The translations under genes were made by a program, and so were the position numbers. This document shows positions 32,787 through 40,451 of a stretch of DNA of 40,451 nucleotides, piece after piece. Positions within the stretch are counted from its first letter, which is position 1. Each line of letters opens with the position of its first letter. Location of the stretch: assembly GCA_025360715.1 (NCBI GenBank), contig JANYBS010000097.1, forward strand, positions 1 to 40,451, in the 5' to 3' direction. Source of the stretch: Candidatus Eiseniibacteriota bacterium. GTDB taxonomy: Bacteria > Eisenbacteria > RBG-16-71-46. Under the pieces are notes generated by a model. It had not been told where the DNA came from, did not search any database, and saw nothing but the letters and a program-made list of their open reading frames with translations.

Positions 32787-32846
32787 CCCCGCTGCCGCTG
32801 CGGGGACATGCGCCGCAGACCGCCACGGGGATCCGTGGCGGCTTTT
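32787..32846 (+). promoter_or_regulatory. Tandem hairpins in the mfd leader, the second terminator-like
   Basis: CCCCGC (32787-32792)/GCGGGG (32800-32805) is followed by CCGCCACGG (32820-32828)/CCGTGGCGG (32833-32841) with loop GGAT and then CTTTT. The second could end transcription 35 bases before mfd. The nearest upstream plus-strand gene ends 700 bases away, so the pair more likely acts as an attenuator within the mfd leader than as a leftover terminator. The rest of 32592-32881 shows only a weak TTAGCGT (about 32776) as a possible -10. Confidence 0.4.
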
Positions 32847-32881
32847 CGCATTATCGCCACGCGCTTCCGCCCTAAGGAACG

Positions 32882-35800
32882 ATGACCACCACCGATGTGT
32901 TCCTGAGAGACGAGCTGGCCGAGAAACTCGCGCGCCACGCCGACCGCAGCCCCGAGGCCCTCGACCTGCTCGGCACGCTGCGCGACGGCTGGGACCGCGC
33001 CGACGCGGCGGGACGCTGGCCGCGCGTGGCAGTGAAAGGCCTGACCGGCTCCTCGCGCGCCTATCTCGCCGCGTGGCTGCACCGCCAGCTTGGCAAGCCG
33101 GTTTTGTACGTGGTGCCGCATGGCGAGGCATACGAGGCCGCGCGCGACGACTTGGAATACTTTCGTGGCCGCGGCCCCACGTTCGCGTTCCCAGAACCCG
33201 ACACGCTGCCCTACGACCCGTCGTCGCCGCACCCGAGCGTGACCGCGGAGCGGCTCGAGACGCTGGGGCGGTTGGCGGCCGGCGAGAACGGCATCGTGAT
33301 CGCCACCGTGCGCGGTGTGCTGCAGAAGCTCCCAAGACGAGCGAAGTTGGCGCACGCGGTGCTGCGGCTCAAGGTGGGCACCGAAGCGCCGCCAGAGGCG
33401 CTCATGCAGAAGCTCGTGTTCATGGGCTACGAGCGCTTCCCCGAAGTCGAAGCCGTGGGCCACTTCGCGCGCCGCGGCGGGATCCTGGACATCTATCCGG
33501 TCGGGCAGACCGATCCGCTGCGCGTGGAGTTCGATGGCGACACCATCGCTTCACTGCGCCGCTTCGATGCCGGTACGCAGCGCAGCTTGGAGAAGCTCCC
33601 CGATGCGACCGTGATGCCGCGTTACGAGATCCTTGTGGAGCCCCAAGAAGCCGAGGCCATCGCCCAACGTCTGCGCGATGCGGGCGACGAGAAGGCGCAG
33701 GGCGGCGCGAACCTGTTCCACGAGGGCATGGAGCGTTTCGCGGGCTACTACGACACCGATCTTGAATCGCTGCTCGACTACCTGCCGGACGACGCGGTGG
33801 TGTTGCTCGATGACCCCGCAGCACTGAACGACCGCCTTGCCGATCTTCAAGATGGCATCGCGCGTGCGTTCGAAGCCGCGCGCGTGCACTACCCCATGAT
33901 CTCGCCGCCGTCGCAACTTTATCTGGACGCGAGCGTGTGGGAGAGCCGCATCGTCACGCGGCGCGGCGCGGACTGGATGGGCACGGTGGCGGTGGCCGGC
34001 GAGGCCGAGCGCTACGCCAAGAACCTCTTCATCGACTGCAAGCCGGTCGAGATCCTGCAACGCAGCATCGAGAAGCTCAAGGACCACATCGCCGAACTGA
34101 ACGCGAACAACGTCGAGCCATACATCCTGTGCGACAACCAAGGTCAGCGCGACCGGCTCTTCGAGATGATCGGCGACGCCGGCGCCACACTGGGCGTGGG
34201 GCTGGTGTCCGCCGGCTTCACGCTGCCGGGCGCAGGGCTCGCGCTGCTCACCGACCACGAGATATTCAGCCGCTATCGCCGCCGCCGCCGCCGACTGCGC
34301 CGCACGGGCGGCATGAGCATCGCCGAGCTGAGCACGCTCAAGCGCGGCGACTTCGTGGTGCACGAGGACCACGGCGTGGGCGTGTACAAGGGCATGAAGC
34401 GCCTCACGCTGGGCGGGCAGGAGACCGACTGCCTGGAGCTCTCCTACGCCGAGAAGGACGTGCTCTATGTGCCCGTGCATCAGTTAGGAATGGTCTCGCG
34501 CTACGCTGCCGGCGATGGCGCGAAACCTGGCCTGCACCGCCTGGGTTCGGCGAGCTGGCAGAAGACCAAGGCGCGCGCGAAGAAGGCCATCCAGGACATG
34601 GCCGATGAACTGCTCAAGGCCTATGCAGCGCGCCACGCCCTGCCGGGCTACGCGTTCAAGCCCGACTCGGTGTGGCAGCGCGAACTCGAGGCCTCGTTCC
34701 CCTACGACGAGACGCCCGATCAGCTCAAGGCCATCGAGGACGTGCGCACCGACATGGAGACCGCTTCTCCCATGGACCGCCTGATCTGCGGCGACGTGGG
34801 CTACGGCAAGACCGAGGTCGCCATCCGCGCGGCATTCAAAGCCGTTCAAGACGGCAAGCAGGTCGCGGTGCTCGTGCCCACGACCATCCTGGCCACGCAG
34901 CACGGCAAGACCTTCTCGGAGCGTCTGGCGGACTTTCCCGTGAAGGTCGAAGTACTCTCGCGCTTCCGCACCGCGCAAGACAGCAAGGCCGTGATCGCCA
35001 AGCTGGCCAGCAAGGAAGTCGACATCGTGATCGGCACCCACCGCCTGCTGAGCAAGGACGTGAAGTTCGCCGACCTCGGGCTCGTGGTGATCGACGAAGA
35101 GCATCGCTTTGGCGTCAAACAAAAAGAGAAGATCCGCCAGATCACCCGCACCTGCGACGTGCTGGCACTGACCGCCACACCGATCCCGCGCACGCTCAAT
35201 CTTTCTTTGGCCGGCGCGCGCGACATGAGCGTGATCGAGACGCCACCGCAGAACCGCTTGCCGGTGCACACGGAAGTACTGGAGTTCGATCCCGAGGTGA
35301 CCACCGAGGCGATCCTGCGCGAGATCGACCGCGGCGGACAGGTGTTCTTCGTGCACAATCGTGTGGAGACCATCTACAACACCGCCACCATGGTGCAGCA
35401 CATGGTGCCGCAGGTGAGCGTGGGCGTGGCGCACGGGCAGATGGGCGAGCGCGAGCTTGAGAACGTGATGATGGAGTTCTCGGAAGGGCGCCTGGATGTG
35501 CTCGTGGCCACGATGATCATCGAATCCGGCCTCGATATTCCGACCGTGAACACGCTCGTGGTCGACCGCGCCGACACGCTGGGCCTGGCGCAGCTCTATC
35601 AGCTTCGCGGTCGCGTGGGCCGCTCGAACCAGCGCGCGTATGCGTACCTCATGGTCCCCAGCCGCCGCGTGCTCACCGAGGACGCGCACAAGCGCCTGCG
35701 CGTGATCGAGGAATTCGACGAGCTAGGCGTGGGCTTCAAGGTGGCGCTCAAGGACATGGAGATCCGCGGCGCTGGCAACCTGCTGGGCCCCGAGCAGAGC

Positions 35801-36400
35801 GGGCATATCATGGGATTGGGCTTTGACCTGTACGTGAAGCTGCTCGAAGAGGCCGTCGCAGAGCTCAAGAACGAGAAGGGCGAGGTGGGCGCACTGCGCC
35901 CCGAGCCGCGCCTGCTCACCGACTGGAGCGCGTACCTGCCCGACGACTACGTGCCCGACGAACACGAGAAGCTCGCGCTGTATCGCCGTCTCGCCGAGGC
36001 CAAGGACGAAGCGTCGATCGACGACTTCACGCTGGAGCTCATGGACCGCTTCGGCCAGTTGCCTGCGCCCGCGGTCGCGCTGGTGGAGCTGCGGCGCGTG
36101 CGTGTGATCGGGCGCGGTGGCAAGGCCGAGGGGAGCGCGCTCGTCGAGCATATAAAGGTCTTCCAGGATGTCGCTGAAGCCACGCTGCACCGGCCGCTCA
36201 AGCCGCTCGAGATCCAGACCGTGGTCGCGGGGCTACAGTTCCAAGTGGAGTTCTTCAGTGGTCGCGAGTTTGGCGTGCGTCTGCGCGGCGAGGGCCTGCT
36301 GCTGCTCAACCGCCTGCGCGAGATGCTGCGCGCGGTGGCGCTCGCGGAAGTCGCCGCGGAGCAGATGGCGGCCAAGATGGCGGAGCGAGGCAAGAAGTGA
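32882..36400 (+). CDS. mfd: Transcription-repair coupling factor
   Basis: Mfd releases RNA polymerase stalled at DNA lesions and recruits UvrA. 1172 residues, normal length. The order is: UvrB-homology module (1 to about 330, with LYVVPHGEAYEAARDDLEYF and LPYDPSSPH), a linker, the CarD-like RNA-polymerase-interacting domain (about 483-545, LKRGDFVVHEDHGVGVYKGM), the RecG-like translocase with Walker A GDVGYGKTE (Lys643), DEEH at 738-741, TATPIPRTL and RGRVGRS, and the C-terminal TRCF domain. An Arg-rich run (RYRRRRRRLRRTGG) precedes the polymerase-binding domain. AAGGA lies a few bases before the ATG. The last four bases overlap the next gene (GTGA). Confidence 0.97.
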   Translation: MTTTDVFLRDELAEKLARHADRSPEALDLLGTLRDGWDRADAAGRWPRVAVKGLTGSSRAYLAAWLHRQLGKPVLYVVPHGEAYEAARDDLEYFRGRGPTFAFPEPDTLPYDPSSPHPSVTAERLETLGRLAAGENGIVIATVRGVLQKLPRRAKLAHAVLRLKVGTEAPPEALMQKLVFMGYERFPEVEAVGHFARRGGILDIYPVGQTDPLRVEFDGDTIASLRRFDAGTQRSLEKLPDATVMPRYEILVEPQEAEAIAQRLRDAGDEKAQGGANLFHEGMERFAGYYDTDLESLLDYLPDDAVVLLDDPAALNDRLADLQDGIARAFEAARVHYPMISPPSQLYLDASVWESRIVTRRGADWMGTVAVAGEAERYAKNLFIDCKPVEILQRSIEKLKDHIAELNANNVEPYILCDNQGQRDRLFEMIGDAGATLGVGLVSAGFTLPGAGLALLTDHEIFSRYRRRRRRLRRTGGMSIAELSTLKRGDFVVHEDHGVGVYKGMKRLTLGGQETDCLELSYAEKDVLYVPVHQLGMVSRYAAGDGAKPGLHRLGSASWQKTKARAKKAIQDMADELLKAYAARHALPGYAFKPDSVWQRELEASFPYDETPDQLKAIEDVRTDMETASPMDRLICGDVGYGKTEVAIRAAFKAVQDGKQVAVLVPTTILATQHGKTFSERLADFPVKVEVLSRFRTAQDSKAVIAKLASKEVDIVIGTHRLLSKDVKFADLGLVVIDEEHRFGVKQKEKIRQITRTCDVLALTATPIPRTLNLSLAGARDMSVIETPPQNRLPVHTEVLEFDPEVTTEAILREIDRGGQVFFVHNRVETIYNTATMVQHMVPQVSVGVAHGQMGERELENVMMEFSEGRLDVLVATMIIESGLDIPTVNTLVVDRADTLGLAQLYQLRGRVGRSNQRAYAYLMVPSRRVLTEDAHKRLRVIEEFDELGVGFKVALKDMEIRGAGNLLGPEQSGHIMGLGFDLYVKLLEEAVAELKNEKGEVGALRPEPRLLTDWSAYLPDDYVPDEHEKLALYRRLAEAKDEASIDDFTLELMDRFGQLPAPAVALVELRRVRVIGRGGKAEGSALVEHIKVFQDVAEATLHRPLKPLEIQTVVAGLQFQVEFFSGREFGVRLRGEGLLLLNRLREMLRAVALAEVAAEQMAAKMAERGKK

Positions 36401-37149
36401 GGGCGCGCGCGCTGGGTTGCGCGCTGCTGCTGTCGCTCACTTCAATGTGCGCGCAGGCGGGAACGCCCGACTCACTCACGATGCGCGCGCCGCTCTTCAC
36501 GCGCCGCGACTTGTTCTACGCGGGCGGCGCGGCGGCGGCGATAGCAGCTGCCGCTTCCAACGACGCTTGGGCGCAAGGCCAGGCCCTGCGCGCGCAGGAC
36601 CAAGGCTCGCGCGACGCCGCACGCTTCGCCGAGCACCTGGGCAACACCGCGGTCGTGGCGCCGTTGCTGGTCGCGGTCGACCTCGCCGCGCGCGCCACCG
36701 GCCACCCAGCGTTCGGCGCAGCCACCGAGCGCGTGGCGGTCTCTGTGGGCGTTGCCGGCGTGGGCGTGCTGGCGCTCAAGCAGGTGTTCGGCCGCGCCCG
36801 ACCGTTCGAGTCTCCGAACGACTCGCGTGACTTTCGCCCGTTCTCCGGCCACGACGCGTTCCCCTCGGGCCATTCGGCGATCGCGTTCGCGCTGGCCGGC
36901 GCGCTGGGCTGCGAGAGCAAGCAACGCTGGCTGCCCTTCGTGACCTACCCCGCCGCGACGGTCGTCGCGTGGTCGCGCCTGCGCGACGACAAGCACTGGC
37001 TGAGCGACGTCACCGCGGGGGCAGCCTTCGGCTGGTGGACGGCGCGAAAGGCAGAGACGATCGCCAAGCGCCGCTTGCCCCGCGGGCTCTGGGTGATGGT
37101 GTTCCCGGGCAAGGGCGGCGCGAGCGCGCGGATAGGCGCGCGGTTCTAG
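36397..37149 (+). CDS. PAP2-family phosphatase, exported/membrane
   Basis: A lipid- or polyprenyl-phosphate phosphatase of the PAP2/vanadium-haloperoxidase superfamily with all three motifs: KQVFGRARP (128-136), PSGHS (156-160) and SRLRDDKHWLSD (catalytic His200, Asp204). A signal-peptide-like N-terminus (ALGCALLLSLTSMCAQA) precedes it, and hydrophobic segments lie between the motifs. A possible twin-arginine-like RRD is present (FTRRDLFYAGGAA), but it sits after the first signal and is probably chance. 250 residues. The GTG start overlaps the mfd stop by four bases, so translation is coupled although the functions seem unrelated. It ends one base from the convergent DUF1801 gene. Confidence 0.9.
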   Translation: MRARALGCALLLSLTSMCAQAGTPDSLTMRAPLFTRRDLFYAGGAAAAIAAAASNDAWAQGQALRAQDQGSRDAARFAEHLGNTAVVAPLLVAVDLAARATGHPAFGAATERVAVSVGVAGVGVLALKQVFGRARPFESPNDSRDFRPFSGHDAFPSGHSAIAFALAGALGCESKQRWLPFVTYPAATVVAWSRLRDDKHWLSDVTAGAAFGWWTARKAETIAKRRLPRGLWVMVFPGKGGASARIGARF

Positions 37150-37150
37150 G

Positions 37151-37678
37151 CTAGCGCTGCTTGGTAGCCTTCTTTTTGGCAGCCTTCTTCTTGGCGGCCT
37201 TCTTTGTCGCCGGCGCCTTCTTGGCGGCCTTCTTCTTGGTCAGGCTCCGCACCGGCGCGCCGCTCACGGCGATGTCATCGATGATCCGCAGCGATTCGAT
37301 CGCGAGCTTCTCGAGCACCTTCATGTCGATATCGGCCAACCGCCGCACGTGCAGGCAGCCGCCGCCGCGCTTGTAGGGGCCGAGCTTGTCGAGCAGCGCC
37401 TTGTGGCGGTCCAGGCCGCCGGTCGCGTAGAGCGTCAACTGCTTCGCTCTAACCGCGCACGCGATGCGCATCCACTGCACGGTGCGGCCGTTCGAGCCCG
37501 GCAGCGTGATGTTGCCGAAGCCGATGATGTGCTCGCCCCACAGGACCGGCTTTTCCTTTGAAATGACTTTCAGCATATGCACGAGGGCCGCGCCATCCGC
37601 GCGCATCTGCGGATCCTCGACGGCGGCAAGATACGCAGGGACAGAGGCCTTCGTGGGCTGGGTCTTGATCTCGGCCAT
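37151..37678 (-). CDS. DUF1801-family protein with histone H1-like lysine tail
   Basis: A 175-residue protein. The first 140 residues are a DUF1801 (YdhG/iron-chaperone-like fold) domain, seen from VEDPQMRADGAALVHMLK, PVLWGEHIIGFG and the late CLHVRRLADIDMKVLEKL. The last 30 residues alternate Lys and Ala (KKKAAKKAPATKK and so on), like bacterial histone H1-type tails, which suggests DNA or RNA binding. ATG 37678 has GGAGG 8 bases upstream. Function is unknown in the family; a nucleic-acid role is inferred only from the tail. The stop is adjacent to the PAP2 gene stop on the opposite strand. Confidence 0.82.
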   Translation of the reverse strand: MAEIKTQPTKASVPAYLAAVEDPQMRADGAALVHMLKVISKEKPVLWGEHIIGFGNITLPGSNGRTVQWMRIACAVRAKQLTLYATGGLDRHKALLDKLGPYKRGGGCLHVRRLADIDMKVLEKLAIESLRIIDDIAVSGAPVRSLTKKKAAKKAPATKKAAKKKAAKKKATKQR

Positions 37679-37707
37679 GGGGCAGACCTCCGAGCAAAGT
37701 GAACGTC

Positions 37708-37821
37708 TCAGGCTTCCTCGCGCGGCGCTGGAATCGCGCCGAGCAGCGACGGTAGCACGAGCAGCAGCAACAGCGCCGACATCGAGAACCCGCCGACCAC
37801 GGCGAGCGCGACATTCACGGA
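37708..37821 (-). pseudogene. 3' stump of an RND-type efflux pump gene
   Basis: On the minus strand the last 37 codons before the stop at 37708 read VNVALAVVGGFSMSALLLLL followed by VLPSLLGAIPAPREEA. This is the last transmembrane helix and end of an RND transporter (CusA/AcrB-like proteins end '..A.VVGGL..S.LLTL.VLP.L'). Upstream of about 37821 the frame continues without RND character, so the other ~1000 codons are missing. The identification rests on one helix and should be tested by alignment. Confidence 0.5.
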
Positions 37822-38142
37822 CAACCTGGTTCCGCACACAGCCCTCGGCAGTCGACGACGGACTTCTCTCTCCCCGGTGTGACGCGGACCCACACCCGTC
37901 CCCGCCGAAGGGCCGCCTCGCAACCGGACTCCGCTCGGACAATTGCAAGAAGGGAATGTAGAATCAGGAGAGCCTAGTACCGAAGCATGATCCGGATTTT
38001 ACCGAAACGCACCCTTCACAACGCAATTGCTGGACATCGCATGACACAGGTAGCAGGATTGAGTAGGCGCCCAAATGCACATCGCATCCGCTTCAGTAAA
38101 ACTCGCACTTTCATGGTTTCCCAAGACAAAGAGGCCTGCGCG
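37822..38142 (+). other. Junction region with loss of GC bias and a possible promoter
   Basis: About 320 bases without a gene. Base composition falls from the chromosome's usual high GC to near balance between about 37930 and 38140. TAGAAT (37959-37964) is the best -10-like element, with no proper -35. ATG codons at 37987, 38041 and 38113 are in frame with the following gene, but the best start is 38143. No insertion-sequence ends or target-site duplication were found by eye. Confidence 0.45.
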
Positions 38143-40326
38143 ATGCCTGCGAGATCTTCATGGCTCACCTACGTGGGGATTGTCTCTGGGCTGTTGCTGC
38201 TCGCGCTCACTCCTGAACGAACAGATGCCCTCCAACTGCGCTGGATCTCTGGGACAACGGACCTAAGTTTCGCGGAGTCTCGCGCGTGTACGCTGGTGGT
38301 GCGATTCGACCCCGGCACTTCATTGCCGAAGGTTTGACGCTTGCTCTGGGTCAGCGCCAGCGACTCCGGCCAAGCGCCTGCGCTTGTCTTCGACGCAGAG
38401 CCTGGAGCGCGTGGGAATCCTGCGGCAGCTTGCGAATTCATTCTGCCCACAGATCCAAGTGCCATTGCTTCACGCGAGCTCGATGCGCACTTCTGCGGCG
38501 CAATCGCCGGCCCCTACAGCACGGCGCGACTGATCCTCACATCACCTGGCGGGGCGAACGCGAAGCTTAAGATCGTCGCATTTGCGCCATCGGCCACGGA
38601 TTCGATGGAGGGCACCACGGTTTGTTCGGAGGAGCTCACGCTGAACGGTGGTTGTGTTGGCAACTACCCACCGGTGGTCTTTCGTGCAACCTCAACGCAC
38701 CATCTCGGGCGGCTTGACGTTCGACTCGTCGGAGCCAATCTCCTCAAGGTGACCTCCGTGCCGATTTCGGCACACGATTCCTCGTGGACCTATCCTCTCG
38801 AAGTGAGTTCAAGATCGGATAGTCAGGTCACCGCTCACGCATTGCTTGCGGCGCCATTGCCCGAGATTGTCGTTGGTGCGCAAGACGAGCTGGGCGGGGT
38901 GGGGGCGTCCACAATTCCAGCCGACAACTTCCCGCCGCTTTCGCCGCAGTTCTGTTCGGCAACGTTCGAGGGGTCCTCCGACACAACTGGCATGCAGCCG
39001 AAGGACTTCGCCTTCCTCGACGCAGGGGACTCGTGGCACGTGTTCTATACGCGGCAGTATCAGACCTCCAACTACACGGACCAGTCGAACACTCGCCGGA
39101 TCGGCCACGCCGTCTCGACCGACCAACACCTGAACTCCTGGACTGTGGTGGATCGCAGCGCGATTCAGGTCCGCCCGGGCAAGATCTGGGACAATTTGCA
39201 TGTGTGGGCGCCGACCATCGTGCGCAAGCCCGGTGACATCACCTACTACATGTTCTACACCGGCGTGCAGCTCGACACACTAAGCCAACCTCCGAACCTC
39301 AGGACATCCGAAATCCAGCGCATCGGCATTGCCACTTCGGTCGATTTGAACACGTGGACGCAGGACGCGACCCCGGTCTACTCGAACAAGCGCACGTCCT
39401 GGGCGTTTCGAGATTCTTCTCACAATGTCGTGCAAATCAGCCCGACTCAGTTCTACTCGGATACCTGGCAATTCCGCGATCCATTCGTGATGCAAGACCC
39501 CGACAACCCCGGCAAGTGGCTGCTGTACTTCGCGGCTATCGACTCGACACTAAACAAGTACGTCGTCGGTCTGGCGCGAACCCAGGGAACCGACCTGCGC
39601 GTCTGGCAAGATGTATGGCCGCTCAGAAGAACTTCGGCGGCATTCATGAATGCGTCCCGAGATGAGTCGCCACACGCGTTCAAGCGGAACGGGAAATGGT
39701 GGCTTCTCTACACCTCGAATCATGTCGACGGCGACCAGATCACGTTCACGCTGACCGCGAATAGCCCCGCCGACTCCGCAGGATGGCTTCGACCGGACTC
39801 GCTCAAGGCCATCACTTGCGGACAGCACGGGTTCCCGTCCTCGCTTAACCAATGGCACGCTACCGAATATGTCGGGATCGGATCGCATGAGTACTTAAGC
39901 GCGTTCGCGGACAACCTATTTGGAGGCGGCGTCATCCAATTCACTCAAATCGTGCACCCCGACGCTACCTGCCCAACGGACAGCATTCTGCTTAGTTGCC
40001 CGGATGTATGGACAGACGTGGCGCCGAATGCCGGGGCTCGAACGAACAAGCCCGTTTCCCTCCTGCTCTCAGGCGCGAGTCCCGCTCGCGGGTCAGCCTC
40101 CTTGCGGTTGACACTTGCGGATCGCGGACGGATCCACCTCGCAATCTATGATGTCTTCGGGCGACGGGTGCGTTCGCTGTTGGACGGGTGGATGCCGGCT
40201 GGGCCTACTACGGTGGCCTGGGACGGCCGTGGCGATCAGGGGGCCGTGACGAGCAGCGGCATCTACTTTGCGCGCGCAACTGGCACTCGCGGAAGAGCCG
40301 TGGTGCGGATACCGCTACTGCACTGA
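38143..40326 (+). pseudogene. Secreted five-bladed-propeller glycosidase-like protein with FlgD-like tail, interrupted by an in-frame TGA
   Basis: One reading frame runs from ATG 38143 (GAGG 8 bases upstream; signal peptide WLTYVGIVSGLLLLALTPERTDA) to TAG-free codon 64, meets TGA at 38335-38337 (codon 65), and continues open for 660 more codons. Sense flanks ...FDPGTSLPKV and RLLWVSASDSG fit one domain, so a Trp codon TGG may have become TGA. Residues about 250-600 resemble the GH32/GH43 propeller (DSWHVFYTR, HVWAPTIV, YYMFYTG, FRDPFVMQD, GKWLLYFAA, DESPHAFKRNGKWWLLYTS). A FlgD-like domain ends it (IYDVFGRRVRSLL, SSGIYFARATG). Without read-through, the body could start only at TTG 38341, without a signal peptide. 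Codon use is visibly less GC-rich than in neighbours. Confidence 0.75.
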
Positions 40327-40338
40327 TATGGCGAACCG

Positions 40339-40451
40339 ATGAACGCCCGACGCTTGAAACACATTCAAGCCATGCGCTCAATCATGACATGGGCGGCGTA
40401 CCTATCTGTGGCGACGCTTCTCTGCCTCGCCTTCGATGGCGTCGGCAGTGT
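40339..40451 (+). CDS. Start of a secreted protein, cut by the right window edge
   Basis: ATG 40339 opens 37 codons to the edge: a basic start (MNARRLKHIQAMRS) followed by a hydrophobic core (MTWAAYLSVATLLCLAF), that is, a signal peptide. An in-frame ATG at 40372 would give a more typical length. It lies 12 bases after the glycosidase-like gene, so the two probably form an operon. No SD is seen. The mature protein is out of view. Confidence 0.55.
   Translation, partial: MNARRLKHIQAMRSIMTWAAYLSVATLLCLAFDGVGS

Noticed and set aside
36508-36530. Twin-arginine signal (TRRDLFYAGG) in the PAP2 protein
   Set aside because: Lies after an ordinary signal-like segment and lacks the full SRRxFLK pattern.
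38335-38337. Selenocysteine codon
   Set aside because: The flanking sequence resembles no selenoprotein redox site, and no SECIS-like hairpin was evident just downstream.

Overview
The window is about 40 kb of dense, GC-rich bacterial chromosome (roughly two-thirds GC by eye, strongly GC-ending codons) with about 26 protein genes, no tRNA, rRNA, CRISPR or insertion sequence that I could find. Three secreted proteins end in a FlgD-like immunoglobulin fold of the 'PNPF ... IYDLSGRRV ... G.H.V.W ... G.YF.R' type, there is a PEP-CTERM protein, a B12-dependent ribonucleotide reductase, and many genes lack Shine-Dalgarno (SD) sites. That combination suits an uncultured GC-rich lineage of the FCB/Eisenbacteria/Gemmatimonadota kind; this is an inference from style, not proof.

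Layout. 1-2214 (-): ADP-forming acyl-CoA synthetase, cut by the left edge. 2543-8283 (+): secreted prolyl oligopeptidase, then nrdJ behind a 240-base structured leader. 8284-9108: a terminator, a gene-poor stretch and a frameshifted STAS-domain remnant. 9109-13444: D12-class adenine methylase and a divergent Ca2+/H+ antiporter, cysteine dioxygenase with an 8-codon upstream ORF, and an HD-GYP-type protein. 13642-23288: a surface and secretion zone (secreted nuclease-fold protein, zinc-ribbon mini-protein, PEP-CTERM protein, membrane glycosyltransferase coupled to a LamG lipoprotein, subtilase, beta-propeller lipoprotein). 23444-30424: a MoxR / DUF58 / BatA-type operon with an amino-acid permease and a methyltransferase between its MoxR and DUF58 genes. 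30503-32591: OmpA-type protein, divergent TlpA-like redoxin, small membrane protein. 32882-37149: mfd and a coupled PAP2 phosphatase. 37151-37678: DUF1801 protein with a histone-like lysine tail. 37708-40451: a boundary zone with the 3' stump of an RND pump, then visibly less GC-rich DNA carrying a secreted glycosidase-fold gene interrupted by an in-frame TGA and the start of another secreted protein.

Most notable. (1) A recurring promoter/start grammar: a -10-like hexamer (TAGACT, GATACT, TACTTT) sits exactly 6 bases before the start codon at four SD-less starts, which predicts leaderless mRNAs; one of these starts opens an upstream ORF whose stop codon overlaps the ribosome site of the cysteine dioxygenase gene. 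(2) The cysteine dioxygenase keeps both partners of the Cys-Tyr cross-link known from animal enzymes. (3) The nrdJ leader has two mutually exclusive hairpins around the ribosome site. (4) Gene decay is visible in three places (STAS, RND, glycosidase). I did not find a convincing wholly new multi-gene defence or mobile system; the novelty here lies in regulation and gene remodelling.
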